Of a stretch of DNA of 64,000 nt, positions 42,221 to 51,729 are shown piece by piece. The notes beneath the pieces are model-generated. The model saw only the letters and a program-made list of their open reading frames with translations, was not told where the DNA came from and searched no databases. Made by a program: the position numbers and the translations under genes. The stretch's first letter is position 1. Each line of letters opens with the position of its first letter. This stretch comes from Sphingorhabdus_B arenilitoris (GTDB taxonomy: Bacteria; Pseudomonadota; Alphaproteobacteria; Sphingomonadales; Sphingomonadaceae): positions 310,001 through 374,000 of the forward strand of contig NZ_JBHSDH010000013.1 in the NCBI RefSeq assembly GCF_042651485.1. Direction: 5' to 3'.

Positions 42221-42931
42221 ATGGGGGAACCTAAACCATTGGCATCGCTGTCCGGTCTGCTGCTCGCTCGCAAGGGCGCGGCTCGCCCAGCCATGCGGCG
42301 TCCCACAACACTTGAAAATGATGGCAATGCTGCGGTCAATCAAGATGATCTGGGCTGGAACGACATGGGTTATGATGTCGATCCCGATCCTACGACACCG
42401 ATGGACCATGAGCATCATCAGGCCCGCAACCCGCTTGCAAATGCGGTGCCCGAGGCGAAACCAGAAGTGCGTCAGCAACAAGAAATGATCGCACGCCGCT
42501 TGCAGGAACAAGCCGAGGTCGGCTTTGACAGCCTCCCCGGTGATACAGCGGCCGCCGAAACCGAAAATGCAGAGGAACGGTCTGCCGATCAGATATTGTC
42601 GCGCAAGCCATCCGAAACTGCCTCGCACGCCGAATTAGCACCTTCGGTAACTCCCGTTGTTTCCATGCCTTCCGCAGCGCCAAGCATCACGCCTGCCGCC
42701 GCGAATGTAGCAGCCAAGCCGGCGGTAAAATCGCGCAAACGGGCGGCTCCAGGATCGAAAGGCAAGGCAGCTTTCACGTTGCGGCTCGACAAGGATCGCC
42801 ATTTGAAGCTGCGCCTTGCCTGTGCGGTGAGCAACCGGTCAGCGCAAATGCTGGTGACAGATGCGTTGGATGCCTTTTTGGAAAATATGCCGGAAATCGG
42901 ACAGCTCGCTGCCCGGGTTCCATCGAAATGA
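42221..42931 (+). CDS. Ribbon-helix-helix protein, putative partner of the ParA-like ATPase
   Basis: 236 residues. The N-terminus is a short basic stretch, KPLASLSGLLLARKGAARPA, then a long, acidic, low-complexity region (about 30-175). The C-terminal domain (about 180-230) is GKAAFTLRLDKDRHLKLRLACAVSNRSAQMLVTDALDAFLENM, which fits a ribbon-helix-helix fold. In ParG-like partition proteins an RHH domain binds DNA and an arginine-rich N-terminal tail stimulates ParA; the layout here is the same in outline. It starts 14 bases after the ParA stop. Confidence 0.8.
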   Translation: MGEPKPLASLSGLLLARKGAARPAMRRPTTLENDGNAAVNQDDLGWNDMGYDVDPDPTTPMDHEHHQARNPLANAVPEAKPEVRQQQEMIARRLQEQAEVGFDSLPGDTAAAETENAEERSADQILSRKPSETASHAELAPSVTPVVSMPSAAPSITPAAANVAAKPAVKSRKRAAPGSKGKAAFTLRLDKDRHLKLRLACAVSNRSAQMLVTDALDAFLENMPEIGQLAARVPSK

Positions 42932-42965
42932 ATATTGAAGCGAAACACTTTTTTGAGGTGATGCC

Positions 42966-44312
42966 ATGAACAGCAAATTTATCATGAAGCTGGCTTTGAC
43001 GACCGCATTTGTTGCGGTGCCAAGCATAGGCTGCACAACCCTGGGGATCAGCAGCACGATGAAGGCATCGCCTGCGGATGCCAGCGCCAAAAAAGCGCAT
43101 AAATGGGCACGCAAAGCTGAAAAAAGCTTTGCCAAGGGGCAGCATGAAAAGGCGCTAATGTATAGCGAACTTGCGGTCGAAGCGGATATGATGAACCGCG
43201 ATTATCGCGCGCTGCTCGCTCGAATCTATATGGCGCAGGGTCGTTTCCGCTCAGCTGAGCGTACCTATATGGATCTTGTCGATTTAGGTCAGGTTGATCC
43301 GCGCACCGTGATTAGCATTGCTCTGAGCCGCATTGCTCAGGGTAAAGTAGAATCGGCCATCGCAATTGTGGAAGCCAATCGTTCGATTATCCCTGCCAGC
43401 GATTACGGCCTGACCTTAGCGCTTGCTGGGCAAAGCGACCGTGCTGTCGAAATATTGAGCGATGCCATTCGCCAAGATAACGCAACGGCTCGCACGCGCC
43501 AAAATCTTGCTCTGTCTTATGCTTTAAGCGGCCGCTGGCGCGAAGCCCGGGTCATGGCGGTGCAGGATATGCCGCAAGACCGTGTCAATGAACGTATCAC
43601 CGAATGGGCACAATATGCTCGCCCCGGTGCGTATGAAACCCGCATTGCCGGGCTGTTGAAAGTCACCCCTCAATCGGATGCGGGACAACCCGTTCGATTG
43701 GCATTGGCGAATGTTCCAGCCACATTGGCGGCGGCAACTCCCGTTGCTGGGCCGCAGTCGCTCACGGAAGAAGCGAGCGAAGAATTGGCCGCTATCGGCC
43801 CCGCTCCGGTTTCGATGGTAAAGGGATTTGATGCGCCGGCCGAAAATAACGTAACAATGGCAGCTATGCCGATTAAGCAGGTTGACGTTCCGGCATCGGA
43901 AGCTGTTCCGCTGATCAAGGCGCCAGCGGGCCCATCCAAAGCAGCTGCCGCGCAGCCCGTAAAAACAGAAAAAGCCCCTGCGAAACTGGCAGTGGCAAAT
44001 GTGGCACCAAAAGCGCCAGCTGCCCGTGCGGCCGGCGGCACACATCTGGTGCAGCTCGGCGCTTTTTCGACAACCGAGAATGCGAAACGCGCTTGGGAAA
44101 AATTGACCAACCGTCATGCGGTGTTGACCGGATTTAGCTCGGCCAGTTCGACCGTGAAGGTCAATGGCAAAACCCTGATCCGTTTGGCGGCAATGGGCTT
44201 TGGCAATGAACAAGCGGCCAATTCGGTATGTAGCAGCATTAAAGCGGCAGGCGGAAGCTGCATTGTGCGCAGTATCGGCGGAAACGCTCCTGTTCGGTTG
44301 GCTTCGCGCTAA
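42966..44312 (+). CDS. TPR and SPOR-domain lipoprotein
   Basis: 448 residues. The signal sequence ends PSIGCTT, a likely lipobox. Several TPR-like helices cover about 45-200 (ALMYSELAVEADMMNRDYRALLARIYMAQGRFRSAERTYMDL). A long Ala/Pro-rich linker (about 225-350) leads to a SPOR domain (GGTHLVQLGAFSTTENAKRAWEKLTNRHAV...). It ends the rightward ParA-RHH-SPOR group; AGGTG precedes the ATG. A role at the septum peptidoglycan is inferred from the SPOR domain. Confidence 0.88.
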   Translation: MNSKFIMKLALTTAFVAVPSIGCTTLGISSTMKASPADASAKKAHKWARKAEKSFAKGQHEKALMYSELAVEADMMNRDYRALLARIYMAQGRFRSAERTYMDLVDLGQVDPRTVISIALSRIAQGKVESAIAIVEANRSIIPASDYGLTLALAGQSDRAVEILSDAIRQDNATARTRQNLALSYALSGRWREARVMAVQDMPQDRVNERITEWAQYARPGAYETRIAGLLKVTPQSDAGQPVRLALANVPATLAAATPVAGPQSLTEEASEELAAIGPAPVSMVKGFDAPAENNVTMAAMPIKQVDVPASEAVPLIKAPAGPSKAAAAQPVKTEKAPAKLAVANVAPKAPAARAAGGTHLVQLGAFSTTENAKRAWEKLTNRHAVLTGFSSASSTVKVNGKTLIRLAAMGFGNEQAANSVCSSIKAAGGSCIVRSIGGNAPVRLASR

Positions 44313-44346
44313 TCAGTCCTTCTAATATTGGTTGAGGGGCGGCGGG

Positions 44347-45561
44347 TCAGTCTATGACCTTGCCGCCCTTCATCATTTTGCGAACCAAACCCTGAACTGG
44401 CAATTTGTCAAAAGGCGTATTGCCAGCAACAGCGGCCATTTTCGCGCTGTCGACTTGCCAGGGGGCGTCCACATCGACCAATATTAGGTCCGCTTCTTTT
44501 CCAGCCTCGATCGATCCTGCATTCAGCCCTAATATTTGGGCCGGGTTCGCTGATACTAAACGAAATAAATGGCCGATATCGATATGGCCATCCCGCACAA
44601 GATTGAGCGTTAGAGCGAGTAATGTCTCCGCGCCCGCCATGCCGGGGGCCGCTTCGCTGAACGGAAGCCGCTTATCCTCGGGGCCGCGGGGATTATGCCC
44701 CGATGCTATAACATCGATCGTTCCATCCGCGATGGCCGCCAGACAGGCCTGCCGGTCCTCTTCGCTGCGCAGCGGCGGCGATAACCGGGCAAAGGTCCGG
44801 AAATCAGACACCGCATTGTCCGAAAGAAACAAGTGAGCAGGCGTAATGCCGCAGGTTACCCGCAGGCCGTCTTGCTTCGCCCGCCGGATCAAATCCAATC
44901 CTATTGCAGTGGTCACTTGGCGGAAATGAACACGGGCGCCGCTATATTCGGTCAGCAACAGGTCGCGGGCGATGGCAGCGGCTTCCGCCATTGCGGGCGC
45001 AGCTGGAAGGCCCAATAAAGTTGCGGTCGGTCCCGATGTTGCGACTGCATCGCCGGTAATACCGCGATCTTCGCTATGAACAAAAACCGGTAAATCCAAT
45101 GCGGCGCAATATTGCATGATACGCAGCATGACGCCGCTATCGCCGATCCAGTGTCGCCCCGTGGCAACGCCGAGTGCGCCCGCCTCTTTCATCAACGCTA
45201 TCTCGGCCATATGCTGGCCGTTTAATGCCTGCGTAGCTGCTGCCAATGGATGCACCCAAAAATCCGGCTTTCCTTTCAGCGCGGCAAAGCGGATGGTGGC
45301 CGGGTCATCATGCACAGGCGATTGATCGGGCATTAAAGCCGCACGCGTTATGCCTCCAAACCGGAAAGCAGGCTTGTCTGTGGCGAACACACCCAAATCG
45401 ATAATGCCGGGCGCGACCAACATGCCTTGTGCATTGATAGTCTGGCCGGCTGATGATAGTGCGGTTTCGCTTATATGGCCGCCCTCTATATGGACGCTGC
45501 CCATCTCTGCATCGCTCGCGCCCGATCGTAATATATGTCCATTGATGATGGATATGGTCAT
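44347..45561 (-). CDS. Dihydroorotase-like protein lacking the active-site histidines (pseudo-PyrC)
   Basis: 404 residues of the type I dihydroorotase fold. The usual HxH after the strand is replaced: the protein reads PGIIDLGVFATDKPAFR. The late metal-ligand motif is also altered (ASGHNPRGPEDKR in place of the family's TDHAPH), though HSEDRG is kept. It should therefore not hydrolyse dihydroorotate. In pseudomonads an inactive DHOase is a structural partner of PyrB; the 4-base overlap with pyrB here supports the same role. Confidence 0.9.
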   Translation of the reverse strand: MTISIINGHILRSGASDAEMGSVHIEGGHISETALSSAGQTINAQGMLVAPGIIDLGVFATDKPAFRFGGITRAALMPDQSPVHDDPATIRFAALKGKPDFWVHPLAAATQALNGQHMAEIALMKEAGALGVATGRHWIGDSGVMLRIMQYCAALDLPVFVHSEDRGITGDAVATSGPTATLLGLPAAPAMAEAAAIARDLLLTEYSGARVHFRQVTTAIGLDLIRRAKQDGLRVTCGITPAHLFLSDNAVSDFRTFARLSPPLRSEEDRQACLAAIADGTIDVIASGHNPRGPEDKRLPFSEAAPGMAGAETLLALTLNLVRDGHIDIGHLFRLVSANPAQILGLNAGSIEAGKEADLILVDVDAPWQVDSAKMAAVAGNTPFDKLPVQGLVRKMMKGGKVID

Positions 45562-46553
45562 GCCCATCCCTCCACCGCGCGTGCTTTTCGCGTCAATATG
45601 TCGAGGCAGGCCATGCGTACAGCAACCCCCATTTCCACTTGTTCGGTAATTGCGGACCGCCCAGCGAGGTCAGCAACGCTGCTGGCGATTTCGACGCCGC
45701 GGTTCATCGGTCCCGGATGCATCACGAGAGCGTCGGGCTTCGCCAGCGCCAACCGCCGTTCATCGAGGCCGTATAGGTGGAAATATTCGCGCGGCGAGGG
45801 GATGAAGTCGCCCTGCATCCTCTCATTTTGAAGGCGCAGCATCATAACGACATCACTGCCGTCCAAGGCTGCATCAAAATCGTGAAAGGCCGTGACACCA
45901 AAATCTTCAATCCCGGCGGGCATGAGGGCTGGCGGAGAAACAACACGGACCCGCGCGCCCAATGTGGTCAGGCAGATGATATTTGACCGCGCAACCCTGC
46001 TATGCAGAACATCGCCGCAAATGGTGATCGTCAATCCTGCAATCTCTCCCTTGCGCCTTTGGATGGTCAGCGCATCAAGCAGCGCCTGTGTTGGATGTTC
46101 ATGCGTGCCGTCCCCTGCATTCAGGACCGGGCAATCCACTTTGTCCGATATTAACTGAACTGCGCCAGAACTGGCATGGCGAATGACGATAGCGTCGGCG
46201 CGCATGGCGTTCAGGGTCATCGCCGTATCTATAAGCGTTTCACCTTTTTTGATGCTTGATTGTGACGCGTGCATATTGACCACATCCGCGCCAAGCCGCT
46301 TGCCGGCAATTTCAAAGGACAGCAGCGTCCGCGTGCTATTTTCAAAAAAAGCGTTGATCATGGTAAGGCCGGCCAGCCGGTCATCATGTTTTGCCGCACC
46401 CGACCGGTTCAGCGCAACCCAGGTTTCGGCCTGATCCAATATATATAAAATCTCGTGATTTTGCAGGCCAGTAATGCCCAGCAAATGCCGATGCGGAAAA
46501 GCGGCTGATCCAGAGGGAAAACGGTCAGCGGCAGGTTTTGATGTCGGTGTCAT
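45558..46553 (-). CDS. pyrB: Aspartate carbamoyltransferase catalytic chain
   Basis: About 331 residues. It joins carbamoyl phosphate and aspartate in pyrimidine synthesis. Carbamoyl-phosphate motifs are FFENSTRTLLSFEIAGKRLGA, GDGTHEHPTQALLDALT and VMHPGPMNRGVE; SQSSIKKGETLIDTA is the loop from the neighbouring subunit. I start at ATG 46553 (MTPTSKPAADRF); a longer reading to 46622 is possible but weaker. The stop overlaps the pseudo-DHOase start. Confidence 0.94.
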   Translation of the reverse strand: MTPTSKPAADRFPSGSAAFPHRHLLGITGLQNHEILYILDQAETWVALNRSGAAKHDDRLAGLTMINAFFENSTRTLLSFEIAGKRLGADVVNMHASQSSIKKGETLIDTAMTLNAMRADAIVIRHASSGAVQLISDKVDCPVLNAGDGTHEHPTQALLDALTIQRRKGEIAGLTITICGDVLHSRVARSNIICLTTLGARVRVVSPPALMPAGIEDFGVTAFHDFDAALDGSDVVMMLRLQNERMQGDFIPSPREYFHLYGLDERRLALAKPDALVMHPGPMNRGVEIASSVADLAGRSAITEQVEMGVAVRMACLDILTRKARAVEGWA

Positions 46554-46664
46554 TAAAGCGATGCCATTAGAGGCAAGCCGTCCATTTATCAAGCGAGATA
46601 TATTGGCTCCTCTTCTTGGCACAGTTTGCTTCCGCCGATCAAAGCAGTGAGGATTGTGCGTGCC

Positions 46665-47126
46665 TCAATCCCTCACTAAAGCGTCGATTGCGCCTTGTAA
46701 GATGAAGGCCGCAGCGGCGCTGTCGATCCGTTCTGCTCTTTTGGAACGGGTCATATCGGCGGCGATCATGGCGCGTTCCACGGCCTGCGTTGACCAGCGT
46801 TCGTCCCACAATAATATCGGTAGTTCAAAGTCGATTATGTTTTTGGCAAAAGCCCGGGTTGATTGACTGCGCGGGCTTTCGCTGCCGTCCAGGTTGAGCG
46901 GAAGCCCGATGACAATGCCCTGAACCGGTCGGCTTGCTATCGCGGCGGATAGAGCGGCCTTATCCTTCATAAATTTGCTGCGCCGGATAAGGTCGGCGGG
47001 CGAAGCAAAGGTCCATCTTGCATCGCAAAAGGCAGTGCCAATTGTTTTCGTCCCTAGGTCCAGCCCGATCAGCACGCCGCCGCCGGGCAAGCATTCGGCA
47101 AAGGCATTTTTATCGGTCAGGATCAT
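46665..47126 (-). CDS. ruvX: RuvX/YqgF-family putative Holliday junction resolvase
   Basis: 153 residues from ATG 47126, which overlaps the stop of the previous gene by 4 bases (ATGA). The RNase H-like fold shows GLDLGTKTIGTAFCD, IVIGLPLNLDGSESPRSQS and LLWDERWSTQAVERAMI, with the ending RIDSAAAAFILQGAID. In E. coli YqgF acts in 16S rRNA 5' processing. Confidence 0.93.
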   Translation of the reverse strand: MILTDKNAFAECLPGGGVLIGLDLGTKTIGTAFCDARWTFASPADLIRRSKFMKDKAALSAAIASRPVQGIVIGLPLNLDGSESPRSQSTRAFAKNIIDFELPILLWDERWSTQAVERAMIAADMTRSKRAERIDSAAAAFILQGAIDALVRD

Positions 47127-48235
47127 TTTTTCAGATATTCGCGCAAACGCCACAATGAATCAAAACGCAAATTGGCCCAAAAAAGTGGGATATCATAGAC
47201 ATGATAATTGCCGCCCGGAAAAACATAATTGCCGATTTTGGGTGGATCGCCGATCAGCAGAAATCCGTTTTCGTCGCAGCGCGCAGGCACCGCTTTTTCA
47301 ACCAATTCTCCGGCTGTCATGTCTTCGTTGGGTTTCAATGTACCCAAATTCGCTTCCATCCCAGCGGGCTCGTTAATGCCGCCGGTGAGGGGGTTTGTGC
47401 AGGCAATCTGGCTGTCAGCGCGTGACTGACCATCTAGCCCCGTCAAAACGCCATAGGCTTTTAAAACGCGGCCATAATCGGCAGGTTCGGAGAAGCTTTG
47501 ATAGGTGATTATGCAGCCGGTGTCGTTTGGCTGTGTGCAAAGCGGTAGGCCGGTTTGCGGTAGGTCATGTTCCACAGATATGGGCCAACCAATGATATAT
47601 GCCGCTACGATACGCTTTGCGAGGGGTTTGCCAGCCACCCGCTGTTGCAACAGATAGAGGAGGTGACGCGCACCTTGGCTATGGCCAGCCAAAATGATCG
47701 GCCGGTCGTCCTGTTGGCTCTCCAAGAAACTATCAAAAGCGAGCAGGACGTCACGGTAAGCGCCATCAAGCGCTTCTTTGCCTTCGGGTTTTTCCGTCAG
47801 AAATGCACCCACTGTCGCTTGCCGATATTTGGGAGCCCATATCTGTCCGGCACTGGCAAAAGGTGAGGCAAGGCCGCGCAGGAATATCCGTGTGCGCGTG
47901 TCGGTTTCCAAATCGCCTAGCTGCATATTCCAGCTATCTCGCGAAATAAAGGAGGTGGGGTGAACGAAGAACACTGCCGCAGGGCCATCGGTTTCGTCAA
48001 CCGGCGCACCTGTTGGTTTGAAGCGTGTTGGATTGTCTGCGGATTTGACCGGACCGGAAAACCACATTGCCGGATCGTCATAAATATTCGTTTTGAGAGC
48101 TTCCTGCGGTTTATATTCTGCCGTCGGCACAAATGCGATTTCGGTCAATTCATCCTGATAGATGTTGAGCGCGAATCCTCCGGCGATGACCAGCACCACC
48201 AGCGCGGTAAAAAAATAGAGAAATTTACGAACCAA
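47123..48235 (-). CDS. DUF3089 alpha/beta-hydrolase-like membrane-anchored protein
   Basis: About 370 residues. The start is taken as TTG 48235, with AGGA six bases upstream; it gives MVRKFLYFFTALVVLVIAGG, a membrane anchor. The DUF3089 core has FFVHPTSFISRDSWN, WAPKYRQATVGAFL and the nucleophile elbow ILAGHSQGARHLLYLLQ, plus NYHVYDIPLFWANLR near the end. Substrate unknown. A TTG at 48256 would add seven residues. Confidence 0.88.
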   Translation of the reverse strand: MVRKFLYFFTALVVLVIAGGFALNIYQDELTEIAFVPTAEYKPQEALKTNIYDDPAMWFSGPVKSADNPTRFKPTGAPVDETDGPAAVFFVHPTSFISRDSWNMQLGDLETDTRTRIFLRGLASPFASAGQIWAPKYRQATVGAFLTEKPEGKEALDGAYRDVLLAFDSFLESQQDDRPIILAGHSQGARHLLYLLQQRVAGKPLAKRIVAAYIIGWPISVEHDLPQTGLPLCTQPNDTGCIITYQSFSEPADYGRVLKAYGVLTGLDGQSRADSQIACTNPLTGGINEPAGMEANLGTLKPNEDMTAGELVEKAVPARCDENGFLLIGDPPKIGNYVFPGGNYHVYDIPLFWANLRFDSLWRLREYLKK

Positions 48236-48381
48236 AATATATCCTGCCTTTGTCAAATTACGGCCAGATAGCCGATAACGTCATTATTGCACCAGCAAAT
48301 TGAACCTGCGCTGAGCAAAAGCCGAAATTTGCCGCGATTTTCCGTTGAAGCGGGCTAAACGCGGTGCTAGCTGCGACGACT

Positions 48382-48681
48382 ATGAGTGTAGATAAAGAAA
48401 CAGTGGTGAAAATCGCCAAACTGTCCCGCATTGCCATCAATGATGCAGAGGCAGAGACGATGGTGTCCGAATTGAACGGCATACTGGGCTGGGTTGAGCA
48501 GCTGGGTGAGGTGGATGTCACCGGCGTAGCCCCCATGGCCTCGGTCATTGCCAACAAAACCAAAATGCGCACCGATATCGTCACAGACGACCTGACGGGC
48601 GGCGGGATTACAGATAAGGTTCTGGCCAATGCACCTGCAAAAGAAGGCGTATTTTTCGGCGTACCCAAGGTGATTGAATAA
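48382..48681 (+). CDS. gatC: Asp/Glu-tRNA amidotransferase subunit C
   Basis: 99 residues from ATG 48382 (MSVDKETVVKIAKLSRIAI). The family signature ANAPAKEGVFFGVPKVIE closes it. GatC stabilises GatA-GatB. It overlaps gatA by one base (TAATG). Confidence 0.95.
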   Translation: MSVDKETVVKIAKLSRIAINDAEAETMVSELNGILGWVEQLGEVDVTGVAPMASVIANKTKMRTDIVTDDLTGGGITDKVLANAPAKEGVFFGVPKVIE

Positions 48682-50165
48682 TGACAGACTTAACCTCATT
48701 GGGCGTTGCGGCCATCCGTGACGGCGTCGCCAAGGGCGATTTCAAAGCGGTTGAAGTTGCCGAAGCCTTCAACGCTAATGTTGTGGGGGCAAAGGCGCTC
48801 AATGCCTTTATCGTAGATACGCCGGATATGGCGATCGAAGCGGCTAAGGCGGTTGATGCTGATAAGGCTGCGGGTAGAACACTCGGTAAAATGGCAGGCG
48901 TCCCCATTGGTATGAAGGATTTATTCTGCACCAATGGCGTTCAGACGACCGCGGCCAGCCATATATTGGAAGGTTTCATCCCGACCTATGAATCCACCGT
49001 TTCCAGCAATTTGTGGAAAGCGGGTGCGGGGATGCTGGGCAAATTGAACCTTGACCAATTCGCCATGGGTTCGTCCAATGAAACTAGCTATTTTGGCAAT
49101 GTCATCTCCCCTTGGCGGCGGTGCGGCGGGGATAATGCCCCGCTCGCGCCCGGCGGATCATCGGGCGGATCATCGGCGGCGGTGTCGGCGCGGTTATGCC
49201 CGGCGGCCACCGGCACCGATACCGGCGGTTCGATTCGTCAACCAGCGGCCTTCACCGGGATTACCGGAATAAAACCCACCTATGGCCGGTGCAGCCGTTG
49301 GGGCATTGTTGCCTTTGCCAGCTCGCTGGATCAGGCTGGGCCCATGGCCCGCGATGTGCGCGACTGCGCCATTATGCTGGAGGCAATGGCTGGGTTCGAT
49401 CCGAAAGATGCCACGTCGCTCGACCTGCCGGTGCCGGAATGGGAAGCGGGTTTGAACAGCGATTTGCGCGGCAAAAAAGTCGGTATTCCCAAGGAATATC
49501 GGATGGACGGCACAGATGCGGATATATTGAACAGCTGGGACAATGGCATCGCTTGGTTAAAAGATGCCGGGGCGGAGATTGTCGACATCTCCTTGCCGCA
49601 TACCAAATATGCGCTGCCAGCTTATTATATCATCGCTCCTGCCGAGGCATCGTCGAACCTCGCACGTTATGACGGCGTCAGGTACGGTTTGCGCGAATTG
49701 CCGGACGGGGCAGGGCTGCAGGAAATGTATGCCGCAACCCGCGCCGCCGGTTTCGGTCCCGAAGTGCGCCGCCGAATTATGATCGGCACATATGTTTTGT
49801 CCGCCGGTTTTTATGATGCTTATTATACTCAGGCGCAAAAAGTCCGCACATTAATCGCGCAGGATTTTGAGAAGGCATTCGAAAATTGTGATGTCATCCT
49901 GGCGCCAACAACGCCAACAGCCGCCTTTGCGCTCGGCGAAAATAGCGAAGATCCGTTGGCCATGTATTTGAACGATGTGTTCGCGGTGCCCGCGTCACTC
50001 GCTGGTTTGCCTGCGATGAGCGTGCCTGCGGGGCTGAATAAAGATGGGCTGCCATTGGGGCTTCAGATCATCGGCAATGCGCTTGATGAGCAAGGTGTGC
50101 TGAATGCCGGGCTGGCCATAGAAGAACGCGCCGGGTTTGTGGCGAAGCCGGAGAAATGGTGGTGA
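48681..50165 (+). CDS. gatA: Asp/Glu-tRNA amidotransferase subunit A
   Basis: 494 residues of the amidase-signature family. The catalytic triad is visible: Lys79 in PIGMKDLF, cis-Ser160 in GGSSGGSSAAV and Ser184 in TDTGGSIRQPAAF. GatA hydrolyses glutamine and channels ammonia to GatB, which amidates Glu-tRNA-Gln or Asp-tRNA-Asn. Confidence 0.97.
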   Translation: MTDLTSLGVAAIRDGVAKGDFKAVEVAEAFNANVVGAKALNAFIVDTPDMAIEAAKAVDADKAAGRTLGKMAGVPIGMKDLFCTNGVQTTAASHILEGFIPTYESTVSSNLWKAGAGMLGKLNLDQFAMGSSNETSYFGNVISPWRRCGGDNAPLAPGGSSGGSSAAVSARLCPAATGTDTGGSIRQPAAFTGITGIKPTYGRCSRWGIVAFASSLDQAGPMARDVRDCAIMLEAMAGFDPKDATSLDLPVPEWEAGLNSDLRGKKVGIPKEYRMDGTDADILNSWDNGIAWLKDAGAEIVDISLPHTKYALPAYYIIAPAEASSNLARYDGVRYGLRELPDGAGLQEMYAATRAAGFGPEVRRRIMIGTYVLSAGFYDAYYTQAQKVRTLIAQDFEKAFENCDVILAPTTPTAAFALGENSEDPLAMYLNDVFAVPASLAGLPAMSVPAGLNKDGLPLGLQIIGNALDEQGVLNAGLAIEERAGFVAKPEKWW

Positions 50166-50167
50166 GC

Positions 50168-51670
50168 ATGACTGAATCAACATACCGCATTCAAGGAAAT
50201 ACCGGTGAATGGGAGGTCGTCATCGGCCTTGAGGTCCATGCGCAGGTCACCTCTAAGTCAAAGCTGTTTTCCGGCGCGGCGACCGAATTTGGAGCAGAGC
50301 CGAATAGTCAGGTGAGCCTTATCGATTCCGCCATGCCGGGTATGCTGCCGGTCGTGAACCGGGAATGTGTGCGCCAAGCCGTCCGCACCGGCCTTGCGAT
50401 TAATGCGCAGATCAACAAATGGTCGCGTTTCGACCGGAAAAACTATTTCTATGCCGATTTGCCGCAAGGCTATCAGATTTCGCAGCTCTATCACCCGATT
50501 GTTGGTGAAGGCGCGATTGAAGTTACGCAGAATGAGAAAGACCCCGACAGCCCAACGCGGACCATCGGCATTGAACGCATTCATATTGAACAGGATGCTG
50601 GCAAGTTGATGCATGATCAGCATCCAACGATGAGTTATGTTGACCTGAACCGCTGCGGTGTGGCGCTGATGGAAATTGTGTCGAAACCCGATATGCGTTC
50701 ACCAAGCGAAGCAGGGGCTTATGTCAAAAAGCTGAGGTCTATTCTGCGCTATGTTGGTAGCTGCGACGGCAATATGGAGCAAGGCTCCATGCGCGCCGAC
50801 GTCAACGTATCGGTGCGCCGTCCGGGTGAAGAATTTGGCACGCGCACCGAAACAAAAAATGTGAATTCAATCCGTTTCCTGCAACAGGTTGTGGAATATG
50901 AGGCGCAGCGGCAGGTTGATGTAATCGAGAGCGGCGGTGAAGTGGTGCAGGAAACCCGCCTATTCGATGCCAACAAGGGCGAGACGCGCCCCATGCGTTC
51001 GAAAGAAGACGCGCATGATTATCGCTATTTCCCCGATCCCGACCTATTGCCGTTGGAGCTGGATGACGAATTTGTCGCCGAATGCCTCGCGTCACTGCCC
51101 GAATTGCCGGATGCGAAACGGGCGCGTTACGAAAATGAGCTTGGCTTGTCCGCCTACAACGCCGCCGTTATCACCGCCGAGCATGAAACCGCCGATTGGT
51201 TTGAGGCGTTGCTGGCACAAGGCGTTGCGAAACAGGGTAAGGCCGAGGCGGAAGTGGCAAAACAATCCGCCAATTGGTTGATGAGTGAGCTGTTCGGGGC
51301 GCTGAATAAGTTGGGCAAGTCGCTCGATGAAAGCCCGGTGAGCCCGGCGCAGGGGGCGGAATTACTCGCACTCGTCGCCGACGGCACGATATCGGGCAGT
51401 ATCGCCAAGCAGGTTTTTGAAATCATGCTGGAAACCGGGCAGGGCGCCGAGGCGATTGTTGAGGAAAAGGGCCTGAAGCAAACAAATGACACCGGCGCGA
51501 TTAAGGCGGAAATCGCCAAAATCATCGCCGCCAATCAGGACAAGGTTGCCGAATATAAATCGGGCAAGGATAAGCTGTTCGGATTTTTTGTCGGCCAAAC
51601 AATGAAAGCCATGCAGGGTAAAGCCAACCCGCAGGTTGTGAATGATTTGCTGAAAAAGGCTTTAACATAA
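50168..51670 (+). CDS. gatB: Asp/Glu-tRNA amidotransferase subunit B
   Basis: About 500 residues from ATG 50168 (MTESTYRIQG). Landmarks are EVVIGLEVHAQV, DRKNYFYADLPQGYQISQ, IERIHIEQDAGK and VDLNRCGVALMEIVSKPDMRSPSEA; the C-terminal YqeY-like domain ends with QGKANPQVVNDLLKKAL. It activates and amidates the mischarged aminoacyl-tRNA. A clear terminator follows. Confidence 0.97.
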   Translation: MTESTYRIQGNTGEWEVVIGLEVHAQVTSKSKLFSGAATEFGAEPNSQVSLIDSAMPGMLPVVNRECVRQAVRTGLAINAQINKWSRFDRKNYFYADLPQGYQISQLYHPIVGEGAIEVTQNEKDPDSPTRTIGIERIHIEQDAGKLMHDQHPTMSYVDLNRCGVALMEIVSKPDMRSPSEAGAYVKKLRSILRYVGSCDGNMEQGSMRADVNVSVRRPGEEFGTRTETKNVNSIRFLQQVVEYEAQRQVDVIESGGEVVQETRLFDANKGETRPMRSKEDAHDYRYFPDPDLLPLELDDEFVAECLASLPELPDAKRARYENELGLSAYNAAVITAEHETADWFEALLAQGVAKQGKAEAEVAKQSANWLMSELFGALNKLGKSLDESPVSPAQGAELLALVADGTISGSIAKQVFEIMLETGQGAEAIVEEKGLKQTNDTGAIKAEIAKIIAANQDKVAEYKSGKDKLFGFFVGQTMKAMQGKANPQVVNDLLKKALT

Positions 51671-51675
51671 AAAAA

Positions 51676-51709
51676 GGTGCCGGATCGAAAAAATGTCCGG
51701 CACCCTTAT
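51676..51709. terminator. Terminator between gatB and the convergent exported gene
   Basis: GGTGCCGGA (51676-51684) pairs with TCCGGCACC (51696-51704), with CTTATT after it and a run of A before it. The A-run makes it usable from the - strand as well. Confidence 0.75.
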
Positions 51710-51729
51710 TGAATTGACTCGCCTCGAAA

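Noticed and set aside
41484..42931. Plasmid-type partition locus or integrated plasmid origin
   Set aside because: There is no ParB, no replication initiator and no repeats like iterons; the surroundings are core chromosomal genes.
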